Shown here in pieces: positions 17,020 to 25,162 of a DNA stretch of 44,199 nt. The stretch covers positions 1 through 44,199 of the forward strand of contig JAEERW010000021.1 in assembly GCA_016286055.1 (NCBI GenBank), given 5' to 3'. The position numbers and the translations under genes are program-made. Under the pieces are notes generated by a model, which worked only from the letters and a program-made list of their open reading frames with translations, was not told the origin of the DNA and searched no databases. Each line of letters begins with the position of its first letter. Positions within the stretch are counted from its first letter, which is position 1. Source of the DNA: Bacteroidales bacterium. GTDB taxonomy: Bacteria > Bacteroidota > Bacteroidia > Bacteroidales > UBA3824.

Positions 17020-17442
17020 ATGTACAAAATTGCAGTGGCAACATCCGACGGCGTAAATGTAGATTTGCATTTCGGCAGCACCGAGGTATTTTTGATTTAC
17101 AAAGCCGAAGGTGAAAAGTATGAATTTTTGGAGAGCCGCCGTGTAATCGACTCTGCCAACGCCCAAATAACAGGCTGCAACTGTGGCGAAGGCGGAGGAA
17201 ACGGTTGCGGAAACGGCGGTGGCAATGCCTGCGGCGGAGGTGAAAAATCCGAAGCCGTAGAAATTCTCTCCGACTGCCGTGCTGTGGTTTGCGCCAAAAT
17301 CGGACGAAACATTCTCAAACAGTTGGAACTCCGCGCCATATCTTCGTTTGATGTTTCAATTCCTGTAAAAGAGGCACTTGAAAAGATTGTAACTTATTAC
17401 AACAAAGTGGATAACCGTCTTTACGGGGCTAAGAATAAATAA
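17020..17442 (+). CDS. NifX/NifB-C-terminal-like cluster-binding protein with Cys/Gly-rich insert
   Basis: The 140-aa protein belongs to the dinitrogenase iron-molybdenum cofactor family (NifX, NifY, C-terminal NifB). It begins MYKIAVATSDGVNVDLHFGS, with the conserved HFGS loop. In the middle (residues 53-74) is a glycine-rich insert with four cysteines (C53, C55, C63, C71), which could bind metal or an Fe-S precursor. The fold resumes with DCRAVVCAKIG. Such proteins carry or protect metal clusters during assembly of nitrogenase-type cofactors. It is translated with the nifH-like gene. No NifB radical-SAM enzyme is visible in the window, so this is the only assembly factor seen. Confidence 0.85.
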   Translation: MYKIAVATSDGVNVDLHFGSTEVFLIYKAEGEKYEFLESRRVIDSANAQITGCNCGEGGGNGCGNGGGNACGGGEKSEAVEILSDCRAVVCAKIGRNILKQLELRAISSFDVSIPVKEALEKIVTYYNKVDNRLYGAKNK

Positions 17443-17578
17443 GATTGTTTGTATTTTTTATCGTCAGGAAAAGTACGTTTTTCAGTTTATTGAAGAATGT
17501 GCTTTTTTTATGAAATACTAATAAAACTTAATTATTATACCATAAATTAGCTAGTGTCAAGCTCCGTTATTTTTTTGT

Positions 17579-17610
17579 TTTGCTGGTTTTATCAAAAATC
17601 CATATATTTG
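17579..17610 (+). promoter_or_regulatory. Promoter of the cation/proton antiporter gene
   Basis: TTTG at 17579-17582, 20 bases, TATATTTG at 17603-17610: a textbook Bacteroidetes promoter. It lacks the pyrimidine-CTTGG element of the sulfur/nitrogenase-like units and so serves as an internal comparison. Confidence 0.75.
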
Positions 17611-17638
17611 CGCTCGAAAATAACATCAAACATAAATC

Positions 17639-19903
17639 ATGCTTCACGATTTAGGAATAATAATGTTGGTGGCGGGTGCCATCAGTCTTTTGTGCAAATT
17701 GTTAAAACAGCCCGTAGTTTTGGGTTACATTGTGGCGGGAATACTTGCAGGACCATACGTTTGTGGCTCTTCTTGGGTGAATGTAGAGAGTGCAGAAACA
17801 TGGGGCGAGGTTGGTGTAATCTTCCTTCTCTTTTCGCTCGGTCTCGAATTTTCGTTCAAGAAACTTTTGAAAATGGGCTCTACTGCCTTCATCGGCTGTC
17901 TTACCATTGTAGTGGGCATGATGGGCTGTGGATTTATGCTCGGACGAATGATGGGTTGGTCGGAGATGAACTCTCTATTTTTAGGCGGAATGTTGTGTAT
18001 GTCGTCTACCACGATAGTTTTTAAGGCACTCGATGACCTTGGGCTTCGTCAGCACAAATTTGCTGAAATATGTTTCGGTATCCTTGTGGTGGAAGATCTG
18101 TTTGCTGTGGTTTTGATGGTGCTGTTGGCTTCGATTGCAGTTAACCAACAATTCGACGGCACAGAAATGCTGGCACAGGTGGGCAAACTTGTTGCATATC
18201 TGATGTTTTGGTTTGTGGCGGGCATTACGCTTATACCGTCGCTCCTTAAAAAATGCCGCGAACATCTCAACGACGAAACCATGACCATAGTTGCCCTCGG
18301 ACTTTGTCTCGGTATGGTGCTGATTGCCAAAATGGCTGGATTCAGCGAGGCTCTCGGTGCATTTGTAATGGGTTCTATTTTGTCAGAAACAGTTGAATGT
18401 GAACGCATTGAAAAACTTATGGCGCCTATCAAAAACCTCTTTGGCGCGATATTTTTTGTGTCGGTGGGCATGATGATTTCGCCCGCTACCCTTGCTGAAT
18501 ATTGGCTGCCTATTTTGGTGATTACCCTTACAGTTATTTTTGGACAGATAACATTTGCCACACTCGGCATCACTCTTTCGGGACAGCCAATGAAAATAGC
18601 TATGCAGTCGGCGTTTGCGCTCACACAGGTGGGTGAATTTGCCTTTATCATCGCCCAATTTGGCGAATCAATAGAGGTTACCGAAAAGTTTCTTTACCCT
18701 GTGGTAGTGGCTGTGTCGGTGATTACCACTTTTTTAACACCCTACACAATACGTCTTGCCGAACCCGCTTACAAACTAATGGAGAAGGTGTTGCCACAGA
18801 GATTTTTCACTTTTATAGGCCGTCTTTCGCAAGGCAAGAGCACCATAGCACAGCAGAGCATTCTGCGTCAGTTGCTCAAAAAAGTGGGTCTTACCGTGGC
18901 TGTTTACGGAGTGGTAATTGTCTTTGTGATAACGCTTTATCAACAATTCGTTTCTAACTGGATAGTAAATGCGGTGGCTGCTGTTGTACCCGAAAATCTT
19001 GAATGGGTTTCGCGGTTGGTGGCGTTGATAGGATTGTTGATAGTGATTTCGCCGTTTATTTACAAAATGGTATCGAGCCACAGCAATTCGCCCGAGGCGC
19101 AGACTCTCCGTCACGACAACTCATACCGACGGGCTACCCTTGTGGCACTTTTTGCCGCACGACATATCTTGGGCATGGTGTTCGTAACGTTCTGCATTGG
19201 TAAGTATTTCAACCTCACCCTTGGATTGCTTGTGGTGGCGGCGGTGGCAATTGTGATTGTTATAATGCTGTCGAGCAAGGTGCATAAGCAGTCGTCGGAC
19301 ATTGAGCAACGGTTTATCGACAACCTTTCGGCTCGTGAGCGTGAACAAGAGCAAAACCGCTCGGTAAGGCGCGAAGTGGAGAACGCTTTCCTAAATTACG
19401 ACTTGCATCTTGCTGATTTTGACCTAAATCCGCAGTCGTTGTATTGCGGTCACCAACTTCTTAACCTCGACCTTCGTCGCTCATGCGGTGTAAATATTGT
19501 ACGCATTGTCCGAGGTGGTGTAAATATCAATGCTCCGGGAGGACGCGAACGTCTTTATCCTCACGATCGTATAGTGGTGGCGGGTAGCGATAAGCAAATA
19601 CGTCTTTTTAGACAAGAACTTGACTCCGCAGTAAATAAAGGTCGCGAAAATCATTCCACAGGACGTACTTCAACGTTCTCGCTCGAACAACTTCAAGTTT
19701 TACCCGAAATGCCATTCTGCGGCAAGGCGTTGGCAGATTCGCGAATAGGAGAACTTGCACAATGCGTGGTTCTTGGAATCGAACACGACGGAACCACCAC
19801 GATGAATCCCGATGCCCACGTTATCCTTTGCGAGGGCGACACGCTGATTCTTGCAGGCGAAACCGACAAGATTAAAAAACTGTTGCCAATGCAAAAAGTT
19901 TAA
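17639..19903 (+). CDS. CPA2-family cation:proton antiporter with TrkA-C domain
   Basis: The 754-aa protein has an N-terminal Kef-type exchanger domain with about 12 membrane segments. The landmarks are QPVVLGYIVAGILAGPYVCG near residue 23, SSTTIVFKALDDLGL near 122, and LGAFVMGSILSETVE near 239. A second membrane-spanning part follows (about 410-560), then a cytoplasmic C-terminus with two RCK/TrkA-C-like modules (LRRSCGVNIVRIVRGG, then GDTLILAGETDKIKKLL). It exchanges K+ or Na+ for protons and may be gated by a bound ligand. It is monocistronic with its own consensus promoter and has no visible tie to the nitrogenase-like genes. Confidence 0.9.
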   Translation: MLHDLGIIMLVAGAISLLCKLLKQPVVLGYIVAGILAGPYVCGSSWVNVESAETWGEVGVIFLLFSLGLEFSFKKLLKMGSTAFIGCLTIVVGMMGCGFMLGRMMGWSEMNSLFLGGMLCMSSTTIVFKALDDLGLRQHKFAEICFGILVVEDLFAVVLMVLLASIAVNQQFDGTEMLAQVGKLVAYLMFWFVAGITLIPSLLKKCREHLNDETMTIVALGLCLGMVLIAKMAGFSEALGAFVMGSILSETVECERIEKLMAPIKNLFGAIFFVSVGMMISPATLAEYWLPILVITLTVIFGQITFATLGITLSGQPMKIAMQSAFALTQVGEFAFIIAQFGESIEVTEKFLYPVVVAVSVITTFLTPYTIRLAEPAYKLMEKVLPQRFFTFIGRLSQGKSTIAQQSILRQLLKKVGLTVAVYGVVIVFVITLYQQFVSNWIVNAVAAVVPENLEWVSRLVALIGLLIVISPFIYKMVSSHSNSPEAQTLRHDNSYRRATLVALFAARHILGMVFVTFCIGKYFNLTLGLLVVAAVAIVIVIMLSSKVHKQSSDIEQRFIDNLSAREREQEQNRSVRREVENAFLNYDLHLADFDLNPQSLYCGHQLLNLDLRRSCGVNIVRIVRGGVNINAPGGRERLYPHDRIVVAGSDKQIRLFRQELDSAVNKGRENHSTGRTSTFSLEQLQVLPEMPFCGKALADSRIGELAQCVVLGIEHDGTTTMNPDAHVILCEGDTLILAGETDKIKKLLPMQKV

Positions 19904-19945
19904 GTTTTTTTTATTTGTGAGTATTATTTTTTTATGTTGTCTTAC

Positions 19946-21340
19946 CTAAAATTTATCATTAAAAAGGTTTGACAATTTGTAGTTAAGATACATCTCCAAT
20001 TCTTTGGAATTGAATGTATAATAACCTCCGCTCTTGTATTTTTTTAAGACTGTAACGTAGTTGATAAAATCTTGATTACAAAGAATTTGTGATATAATAT
20101 CCTTGCTTACTGTAGTTAATATATACAATCCGCTAAAAACGCCGCAACCTGATGGCACAATATTAAGTTTTATACTATTAATATCCTTTATAATTGTGTT
20201 AATCGTATATTTTTGCGACCAAACGTCTTTTAATGCTTGAGTGCGTCCAAAAAGATACCAATCGGGGCAGACCGTTTCTGATTTTCCTTTCAAAAGTTTA
20301 TCTTTATGCATTTCAAGATAATATGAAATTTTATTGTTTGAAAAAATTAGGTCTTTTGGTAACGGTTTGCCATTTTTGTCGTATGGGTAAAAAGCCTTGT
20401 ACCATTTTCCCGTTGAGGCCTTTATGGTTGGGATCACATATTCATCGAAGGGAAAAATTGAACCGATAAAAACCGAATCTGCGAGAGTCGCAAAACCATT
20501 TTTTACTTGTACATATTTTTTGTAACAAGTTGTAAATATGTTTCTTAACTCCTTTAATGTGTTTTTGTCGGCAAGGTACATCATATTTCCAATAATTGAA
20601 TCTTTGATTGTGAGCCTTTCAAAGGAAGTATCTCCATAATTTTGATATACAAAAGTATCATGCTTGGAATCCTTTTCAAAAAGCGAAATCATTGTATAAG
20701 TAGTAGCGTCAAATGCTTGAAAATGCCCTAAGTCAATAAGTTTTACAAGATTCTTGTGCCGCTGAATGTATTGGCGCAACACTCCGCCTGCAACACTATT
20801 GATCCACGACGATGGTGTGATGTAACACAATTTTCCGCCTTTTTTTAGCATATTGAAACCAATTTCAAAAAATACCAAATAAAGGTCTGTCATTCCACCT
20901 TCTGCAAATTTGAATTTTTTTACTGCTTCGTAGTTTTCAAGGTTGTGAACACGTACATATGGTGGATTTCCAATTACAAAATCCATCTTGCTGTTGAATT
21001 TCTCAACTGTCAGAGTGTCAGTGTTTTGGATGTCCCATTTTATGTTTCCCAAGCCATGTTTTGCGGCAATGATATTTAGATTTTCAAGACAATGCAAATA
21101 TGCTTCTGTATCTAATTCTACACCGTGGATATAAGTTTCAAGATTAATTTTCAAATCAGTTCCTTTGTAATTTGCCATATATCTACGAACAACTTCGCAC
21201 AAAAATGCCCCGTCACCGCAACTATTGTCGATAACGTGCTTACCAACAATATTTGCGCCGCAATAACCCGCCGTATCAAGGATTTCATTTACCAAAAACG
21301 GAGGGGTGAACACCTGTCCTGATTGTTTTTTATCTGCCAT
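19946..21340 (-). CDS. N6-adenine DNA methyltransferase (Eco57I/TaqI-like), apparently orphan
   Basis: The 464-aa protein has the gamma-class layout: motif X/I (GQVFTPPFLVNEILD, then DNSCGDGAFL for S-adenosylmethionine binding), the catalytic motif IV NPPY (MDFVIGNPPYVRVHN, near residue 130) and a C-terminal target-recognition region. No PD-(D/E)XK or HNH nuclease domain is visible in it or beside it. The ATG at 21340 is chosen: a strong promoter (TTTG, 20 bases, TACATTTG) lies inside the longer open frame, so the upstream ATG at 21370 cannot be on the transcript. The gene is AT-rich, consistent with acquisition. It may be a solitary methylase or part of a type IIG system with the nuclease lost. 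Confidence 0.88.
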   Translation of the reverse strand: MADKKQSGQVFTPPFLVNEILDTAGYCGANIVGKHVIDNSCGDGAFLCEVVRRYMANYKGTDLKINLETYIHGVELDTEAYLHCLENLNIIAAKHGLGNIKWDIQNTDTLTVEKFNSKMDFVIGNPPYVRVHNLENYEAVKKFKFAEGGMTDLYLVFFEIGFNMLKKGGKLCYITPSSWINSVAGGVLRQYIQRHKNLVKLIDLGHFQAFDATTYTMISLFEKDSKHDTFVYQNYGDTSFERLTIKDSIIGNMMYLADKNTLKELRNIFTTCYKKYVQVKNGFATLADSVFIGSIFPFDEYVIPTIKASTGKWYKAFYPYDKNGKPLPKDLIFSNNKISYYLEMHKDKLLKGKSETVCPDWYLFGRTQALKDVWSQKYTINTIIKDINSIKLNIVPSGCGVFSGLYILTTVSKDIISQILCNQDFINYVTVLKKYKSGGYYTFNSKELEMYLNYKLSNLFNDKF

Positions 21341-21353
21341 GTCTTTTTTTTTG

Positions 21354-21385
21354 CAAATGTAGTGTTTCATTTCGTTATTGTCAAA
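21354..21385 (-). promoter_or_regulatory. Promoter of the DNA methyltransferase gene
   Basis: On the minus strand, TTTG (21385-21382), 20 bases, TACATTTG (21361-21354). It places transcription start about 6 bases before the ATG at 21340 and decides the start codon. Confidence 0.75.
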
Positions 21386-21533
21386 TATTGTAGCGTAAAA
21401 TTAATTGTTAAACGTCATCAAACACATAAAAAGAGAGGTGTGAAATTTTTTATTTTTTTTAGTTTTTGGGTGTAATATTTTTCAGTTTTGTGTGTCAATA
21501 GGGCGTAATTAACAAACAAAATTAAAATATGTA

Positions 21534-22673
21534 ATGATGAAACACACACTAATTTTCACAGCCGCTATTTCTGCGGCAATGGCGTTTTCGGGCTGCAACG
21601 GCGGCGGCTCACAATCGCAAGACGGAATGATAATCGTTGATGTAGAAAATCCTATATTAAAAGATGCTCCTCCGTTGAGTCAACTTGTTGAATCAGCGTA
21701 TCTTATCCCATTGGAAAACGATACTGCATTGATAAAACAGATTATCAAATATCAGGTAACCGACAACAGAATTTTGGTGGCCGATTTTCCATATTTGAGC
21801 ACCGAACCAATCAAGATTTACGACAATAAAGGCAAGTTTATCAACTGTTTGCACAAAGGCAACGGTCCTGAGGAGGTGGATTATTACCAAAATTTTACCT
21901 ACAACGAGCAAAAGCAAACCCTAATTGTTGCCAACGGACAATATTTAATTTTTTACGATAACAACGGCAAATTTAAAGACAAAATCGAATTGCCGTATAA
22001 ATTTACCCATATAATCAACACGGGTGATCAATACGCTTTTTTCGTGGGCGATTTTCAGCAAAACGACAGCATAGAATCTAAGATAATTATCTCTGATGGC
22101 GATTTTAAGTTGAAAGATAAATTTTTCCCCTTCAAAGTGCAACGTTCGTTTTCGTTGAGTCCCGGCACTCCTATAATAGCCTACAACGACAATATTTCCA
22201 TTTTGCGCGATACTATTTATCAGTACAAAGATTCTAAACTTACTCCGCGATTCTATTTTAAATACGGCAACAGATTCTCTGAAAGCAATTTACCCGAAGG
22301 CGAATCTATTATTCTTGACCAAATCAAAGGATATATGCCCGGTGCATTTTATGAATCCGAAAACACTATAATGTATCGAATCACAGAGATGTCGTTGAAG
22401 ATAGCCAAAAATGTGGTATACAACAAAAAATCAGGCAATTACTATGTTTACACCTTCAACGGAGACGAAAACGGAAACATAGAAATGCCATTTGGACATA
22501 CCATAGGCGATTGTTACAACAACTATTTTAGTACAATCATAAACGACTCTAATTATGATAGTTACAAGCCGGAACTTCTTCCTCTATTGAGCGACACAGA
22601 CAAAGAAATTCTCAACTCATACAATCCCGACGACAATCCAATAATTGTGATGTTTAAGTTTAAGGATTTCTAA
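21534..22673 (+). CDS. Six-bladed beta-propeller lipoprotein
   Basis: The 379-aa protein begins with a lipoprotein signal (AFSGC, C20 from this start). It continues with the conserved N-terminus of the Bacteroidetes six-bladed beta-propeller family (SQLVESAYLIPLENDTALI, then ILVADFPYL...IKIYDNKGKFI). Repeated beta-blade patterns with YDNKGKF and FYDNNGKF units follow. Such proteins sit on the outer membrane or in the periplasm; the ligand is unknown. An ATG one codon later (21537) is an equally good start. It is convergent with the cupin-CMD gene, with nine bases between stops, and has no obvious partner here. Confidence 0.85.
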   Translation: MMKHTLIFTAAISAAMAFSGCNGGGSQSQDGMIIVDVENPILKDAPPLSQLVESAYLIPLENDTALIKQIIKYQVTDNRILVADFPYLSTEPIKIYDNKGKFINCLHKGNGPEEVDYYQNFTYNEQKQTLIVANGQYLIFYDNNGKFKDKIELPYKFTHIINTGDQYAFFVGDFQQNDSIESKIIISDGDFKLKDKFFPFKVQRSFSLSPGTPIIAYNDNISILRDTIYQYKDSKLTPRFYFKYGNRFSESNLPEGESIILDQIKGYMPGAFYESENTIMYRITEMSLKIAKNVVYNKKSGNYYVYTFNGDENGNIEMPFGHTIGDCYNNYFSTIINDSNYDSYKPELLPLLSDTDKEILNSYNPDDNPIIVMFKFKDF

Positions 22674-22682
22674 AAACTATTT

Positions 22683-23789
22683 TTACCTCAATTTTCCATA
22701 AACCTCGTCGCTCACTGGTTCGAGCCATTCGTTGCTATTACCGGGGTTGGCGTCGGCGTGGTAGGTCAGGTGCTGCATCCAACTGTCGGCGGCGGCTCCG
22801 TGCCAATGCTTTACGCCTTCGGGAACGGCTATCGTTACGCCCGGTTTTAGTTCAACGGCTTCTTTGCCCCATTCCTGATACCATCCGCGACCGCTTACGC
22901 ATATCAACATCTGAACAGCGCCGTGGTGAACGTGCCAATTGTTGCGGCAACCGGGTTCAAAGGTTACGTTGCAAAGTCCGTTGTCCAAAACTGCCAAATA
23001 ACTATTGCCCGTAAAATATTGAGCGTAAGCCGTGTTTGGATTCCCAAGCGGCCATTCCGACGGCGAAATTACGGGTGCTTGGTTGCCATTTGCTGTTGCG
23101 ATTGCAGCCTCACAACGTTGCGCCTCGGCATTAAGTCCGTGATTGCGAAGCGAAGTTACAATGCCTTGCAACTGTGCATCGGTAACGCCCATATTTTTTG
23201 CGCCTTTTACGTGTGCAATTAATTGAGGCATAACGCCTTGCAAACCGCTCAATGCGCTTACGGTAACAAGTTCACGGTCGGCGTGTGTGAGAACGTCGCG
23301 GGCAAAGATGTCGCCAAAAAGATGCGCTTTGAGGTAATAATCTTCGGCAGGGCAAAATTCGTAATTGAAAGGCTGACCGGTGAGTTTGGTCTGAATTTCA
23401 GTGCCTTGTGTGAGAGCGTTGTAATCCGACGGCATCGGCGACGATTCTGCGCCTTGATTGATGTCAGTGCGTTGAGCAATAACCTTTTGCAATGTTCCCA
23501 ACGAGTTGAGGGAGCACGGAAAACCCGTGTAGGCGTAAAGTTGCGAAAGTGCCTCTTTGATTTGATTTGCAGAGAGTTTGGCGTCGAAACCCTCGTTGAT
23601 GGCGTTCAAGAGCGACGATTGGTCGCCACGAGCCTCATTGCAAGCGATTGCTGTGATGGCAGAGGCCTGTTGTTCGGTAAAAGTCAATTTAGACATATCT
23701 TTCATATTGTCAGTGCTTTTAGAATTGTTGTTGCAGCCCGACACTATTACCAATGCCGTAAGTGCTGCGATGATTGTCTTTAACTTCAT
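22683..23789 (-). CDS. Lipoprotein fusing two carboxymuconolactone-decarboxylase-like domains and a cupin
   Basis: The 368-aa protein has a lipoprotein signal (LVIVSGC, C19), then an AhpD/CMD-like helical domain (about residues 40-110, QIKEALSQLYAYTGFPCSLN). A second CMD-like domain follows (about 150-215, RELVTVSALSGLQGVMPQLI), then a C-terminal cupin (about 270-360, NNWHVHHGAVQMLICVSGRG, with metal-binding histidines, and VPEGVKHWHG). CMD domains often reduce peroxides through a CxxC; here only single cysteines remain, so peroxidase activity is doubtful. Its promoter carries the same direct-repeat operator as the acetyltransferase/flavodoxin unit 18 kb away, so both are likely controlled by the same factor. 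Substrate unknown. Confidence 0.85.
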   Translation of the reverse strand: MKLKTIIAALTALVIVSGCNNNSKSTDNMKDMSKLTFTEQQASAITAIACNEARGDQSSLLNAINEGFDAKLSANQIKEALSQLYAYTGFPCSLNSLGTLQKVIAQRTDINQGAESSPMPSDYNALTQGTEIQTKLTGQPFNYEFCPAEDYYLKAHLFGDIFARDVLTHADRELVTVSALSGLQGVMPQLIAHVKGAKNMGVTDAQLQGIVTSLRNHGLNAEAQRCEAAIATANGNQAPVISPSEWPLGNPNTAYAQYFTGNSYLAVLDNGLCNVTFEPGCRNNWHVHHGAVQMLICVSGRGWYQEWGKEAVELKPGVTIAVPEGVKHWHGAAADSWMQHLTYHADANPGNSNEWLEPVSDEVYGKLR

Positions 23790-23812
23790 AATATTTTGTT
23801 TTTATTACAACG

Positions 23813-23869
23813 CAAAGATAACTGTTATTTCGCAAAAAATAGTTTCACTTTTGGCGCGAAAAGTTTCAC
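23813..23869 (-). promoter_or_regulatory. Direct-repeat operator plus promoter of the cupin-CMD gene
   Basis: On the minus strand, GTGAAACT at 23869-23862 and 23848-23841 (21-base period), 20 bases, then TATCTTTG at 23820-23813. It has the same elements and distances as 5790-5846, and the sequence between the repeats is also nearly identical. Confidence 0.75.
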
Positions 23870-23890
23870 GAAATGAAGAAAAGTATGTAG

Positions 23891-24085
23891 TGTTTATATT
23901 ACCAACTTTGTGAGATTGACAAAGCCACATACGACGCACTCGGAGCCGACCCAATTGACGGCGAAAGAGACGACAAATTAATTGCATCGGGACGGTGTCT
24001 CTTTGAGGCCGACGACGATTATTACACTTCGCCATATTGCATCGTAAAAGACGACAACTACACGCTAGTTACATCTTTTAGATAA
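23891..24085 (+). pseudogene. Small gene remnant without start codon
   Basis: An open frame of 64 codons follows a TAG at 23888-23890 and reads CEIDKATYDALGADPIDGER, then CLFEADDDYYTSPYCIVKDD, ending VTSFR. Composition and codon use look coding (GAC-, GCC- and GAA-rich), but there is no ATG, GTG or TTG in frame. Probably the tail of a small acidic protein gene whose 5' end was lost beside the operator at 23841-23869. I do not recognise the family. Confidence 0.45.
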
Positions 24086-24152
24086 TATCAGTTTTTTTAT
24101 GTTTTTCTTTTTTGTAATACTTTCGAAGTTGGCTAATGGTTGGCAATTATAA

Positions 24153-24947
24153 TCAATTTTCTTCTTTTTTATAGATAGTACCGGAATAAAAAATACAGTC
24201 AATATCGAAATCTTCGCAAATTTTTATATTGTCGATGTAATGAAATTCCTGATAAACGAATCCTTTTTCGCAGAACATTCCACTATCAGCCCAATAGTCT
24301 TTTTTTATAGGTCGGTCGAGGCTATCGTATTCTGTTCTTTTATATTGGCAATTACGAGGTCGATAAGTTATTATCAATGTATCATTTTGGTAATTTGGGT
24401 CTTTATAATAGTAAATTCTGTGGTATCGGTCTTTTGGTGTATGGGAATTTTCAATTTTTTTAGTTCCTCTATATTTTATAAAAATCTTTTTTTTATCTGT
24501 TCCAATGATTTTAATTAACCTATTTTTCTTGTCATATTTATTTGTGTAACTTATTGTATCTGAATACTTTATTTGTGAACTTAGCGAACCAAAAGTATCG
24601 TATTTTAAAATACAATTTGAATTATATTCTTCGTGAGTAGGTTTTCCACCAATATATATACTTGTTCTACCATATTTATCATTGTAAATCATAGTGTCGC
24701 CTAAATAAGTATAAGTTCCAACCGTGTCTACTATCCTATAATGGAATGGGTACACTAATTCTTCGGGGCATTCTTCTCCTTCTTTTGAGTTTCGTATCCA
24801 ATCATCAAGACGGTTAAAATCTTCTGTTGTAAAATAATAGTTAATGCTTACACTAATTGTATACAACGGCTTATTCCAATCAACTTTCTGTCCCCAAGCC
24901 GATTGAAATATTAAGATTGATATTATTAAAAGCAAAGTGTTTTTCAT
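24153..24947 (-). CDS. Hypothetical secreted protein
   Basis: I do not recognise the family. The 264-aa protein starts with a signal peptide (MKNTLLLIISILIFQSAWGQ) with a type-I-like cleavage site. The rest is rich in Tyr, Asp, Lys and Ile. Repeating beta patterns such as YDTFGSLSSQIKYSDTISYT and YDKKNRLIKIIG, then YDSLDRPIKKDYW, recall RHS/YD-like or MORN-like antiparallel repeats. The ATG at 24947 is preferred to one at 24977, which adds charged residues before the signal and lies across a CCTTTGC promoter-like sequence. The gene is AT-rich and isolated; it may be a surface or secreted protein. Confidence 0.65.
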   Translation of the reverse strand: MKNTLLLIISILIFQSAWGQKVDWNKPLYTISVSINYYFTTEDFNRLDDWIRNSKEGEECPEELVYPFHYRIVDTVGTYTYLGDTMIYNDKYGRTSIYIGGKPTHEEYNSNCILKYDTFGSLSSQIKYSDTISYTNKYDKKNRLIKIIGTDKKKIFIKYRGTKKIENSHTPKDRYHRIYYYKDPNYQNDTLIITYRPRNCQYKRTEYDSLDRPIKKDYWADSGMFCEKGFVYQEFHYIDNIKICEDFDIDCIFYSGTIYKKEEN

Positions 24948-25097
24948 TGCGTGACTTCTTTTATGCAAAGGAAACAATTATTTCGCTAATTCGCAAAACG
25001 ATTTTATTCTCCAAATTCCTTTCTTTTATCTTGACTTTAATAAAATAATCTATAATTACTATCATATTTGGATAAAGACTCCAAAACTTCCATTCTT

Positions 25098-25129
25098 CTT
25101 GGTGAAAAATTCCTACTATTCTACCTTTG
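25098..25129 (+). promoter_or_regulatory. Regulon promoter P2 (first component-1-like pair)
   Basis: ATTCTTCTTGG with CTTGG at 25098-25102, 23 bases, then the TTTG of TACCTTTG (25122-25129). Predicted transcription start near 25136, leader of about 27 bases. Confidence 0.8.
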
Positions 25130-25162
25130 TGCCATAATTAAATCATAACAAACAATACCATA

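Noticed and set aside
17554-18024. Possible protein gene overlapping the start of the antiporter gene
   Set aside because: It is a shadow frame of the antiporter gene, with no own promoter and a Cys/Arg-rich composition typical of out-of-frame translation.
23223-23783. Possible protein gene opposite the cupin-CMD gene
   Set aside because: It lies fully antisense to a well-supported gene and has no family marks.
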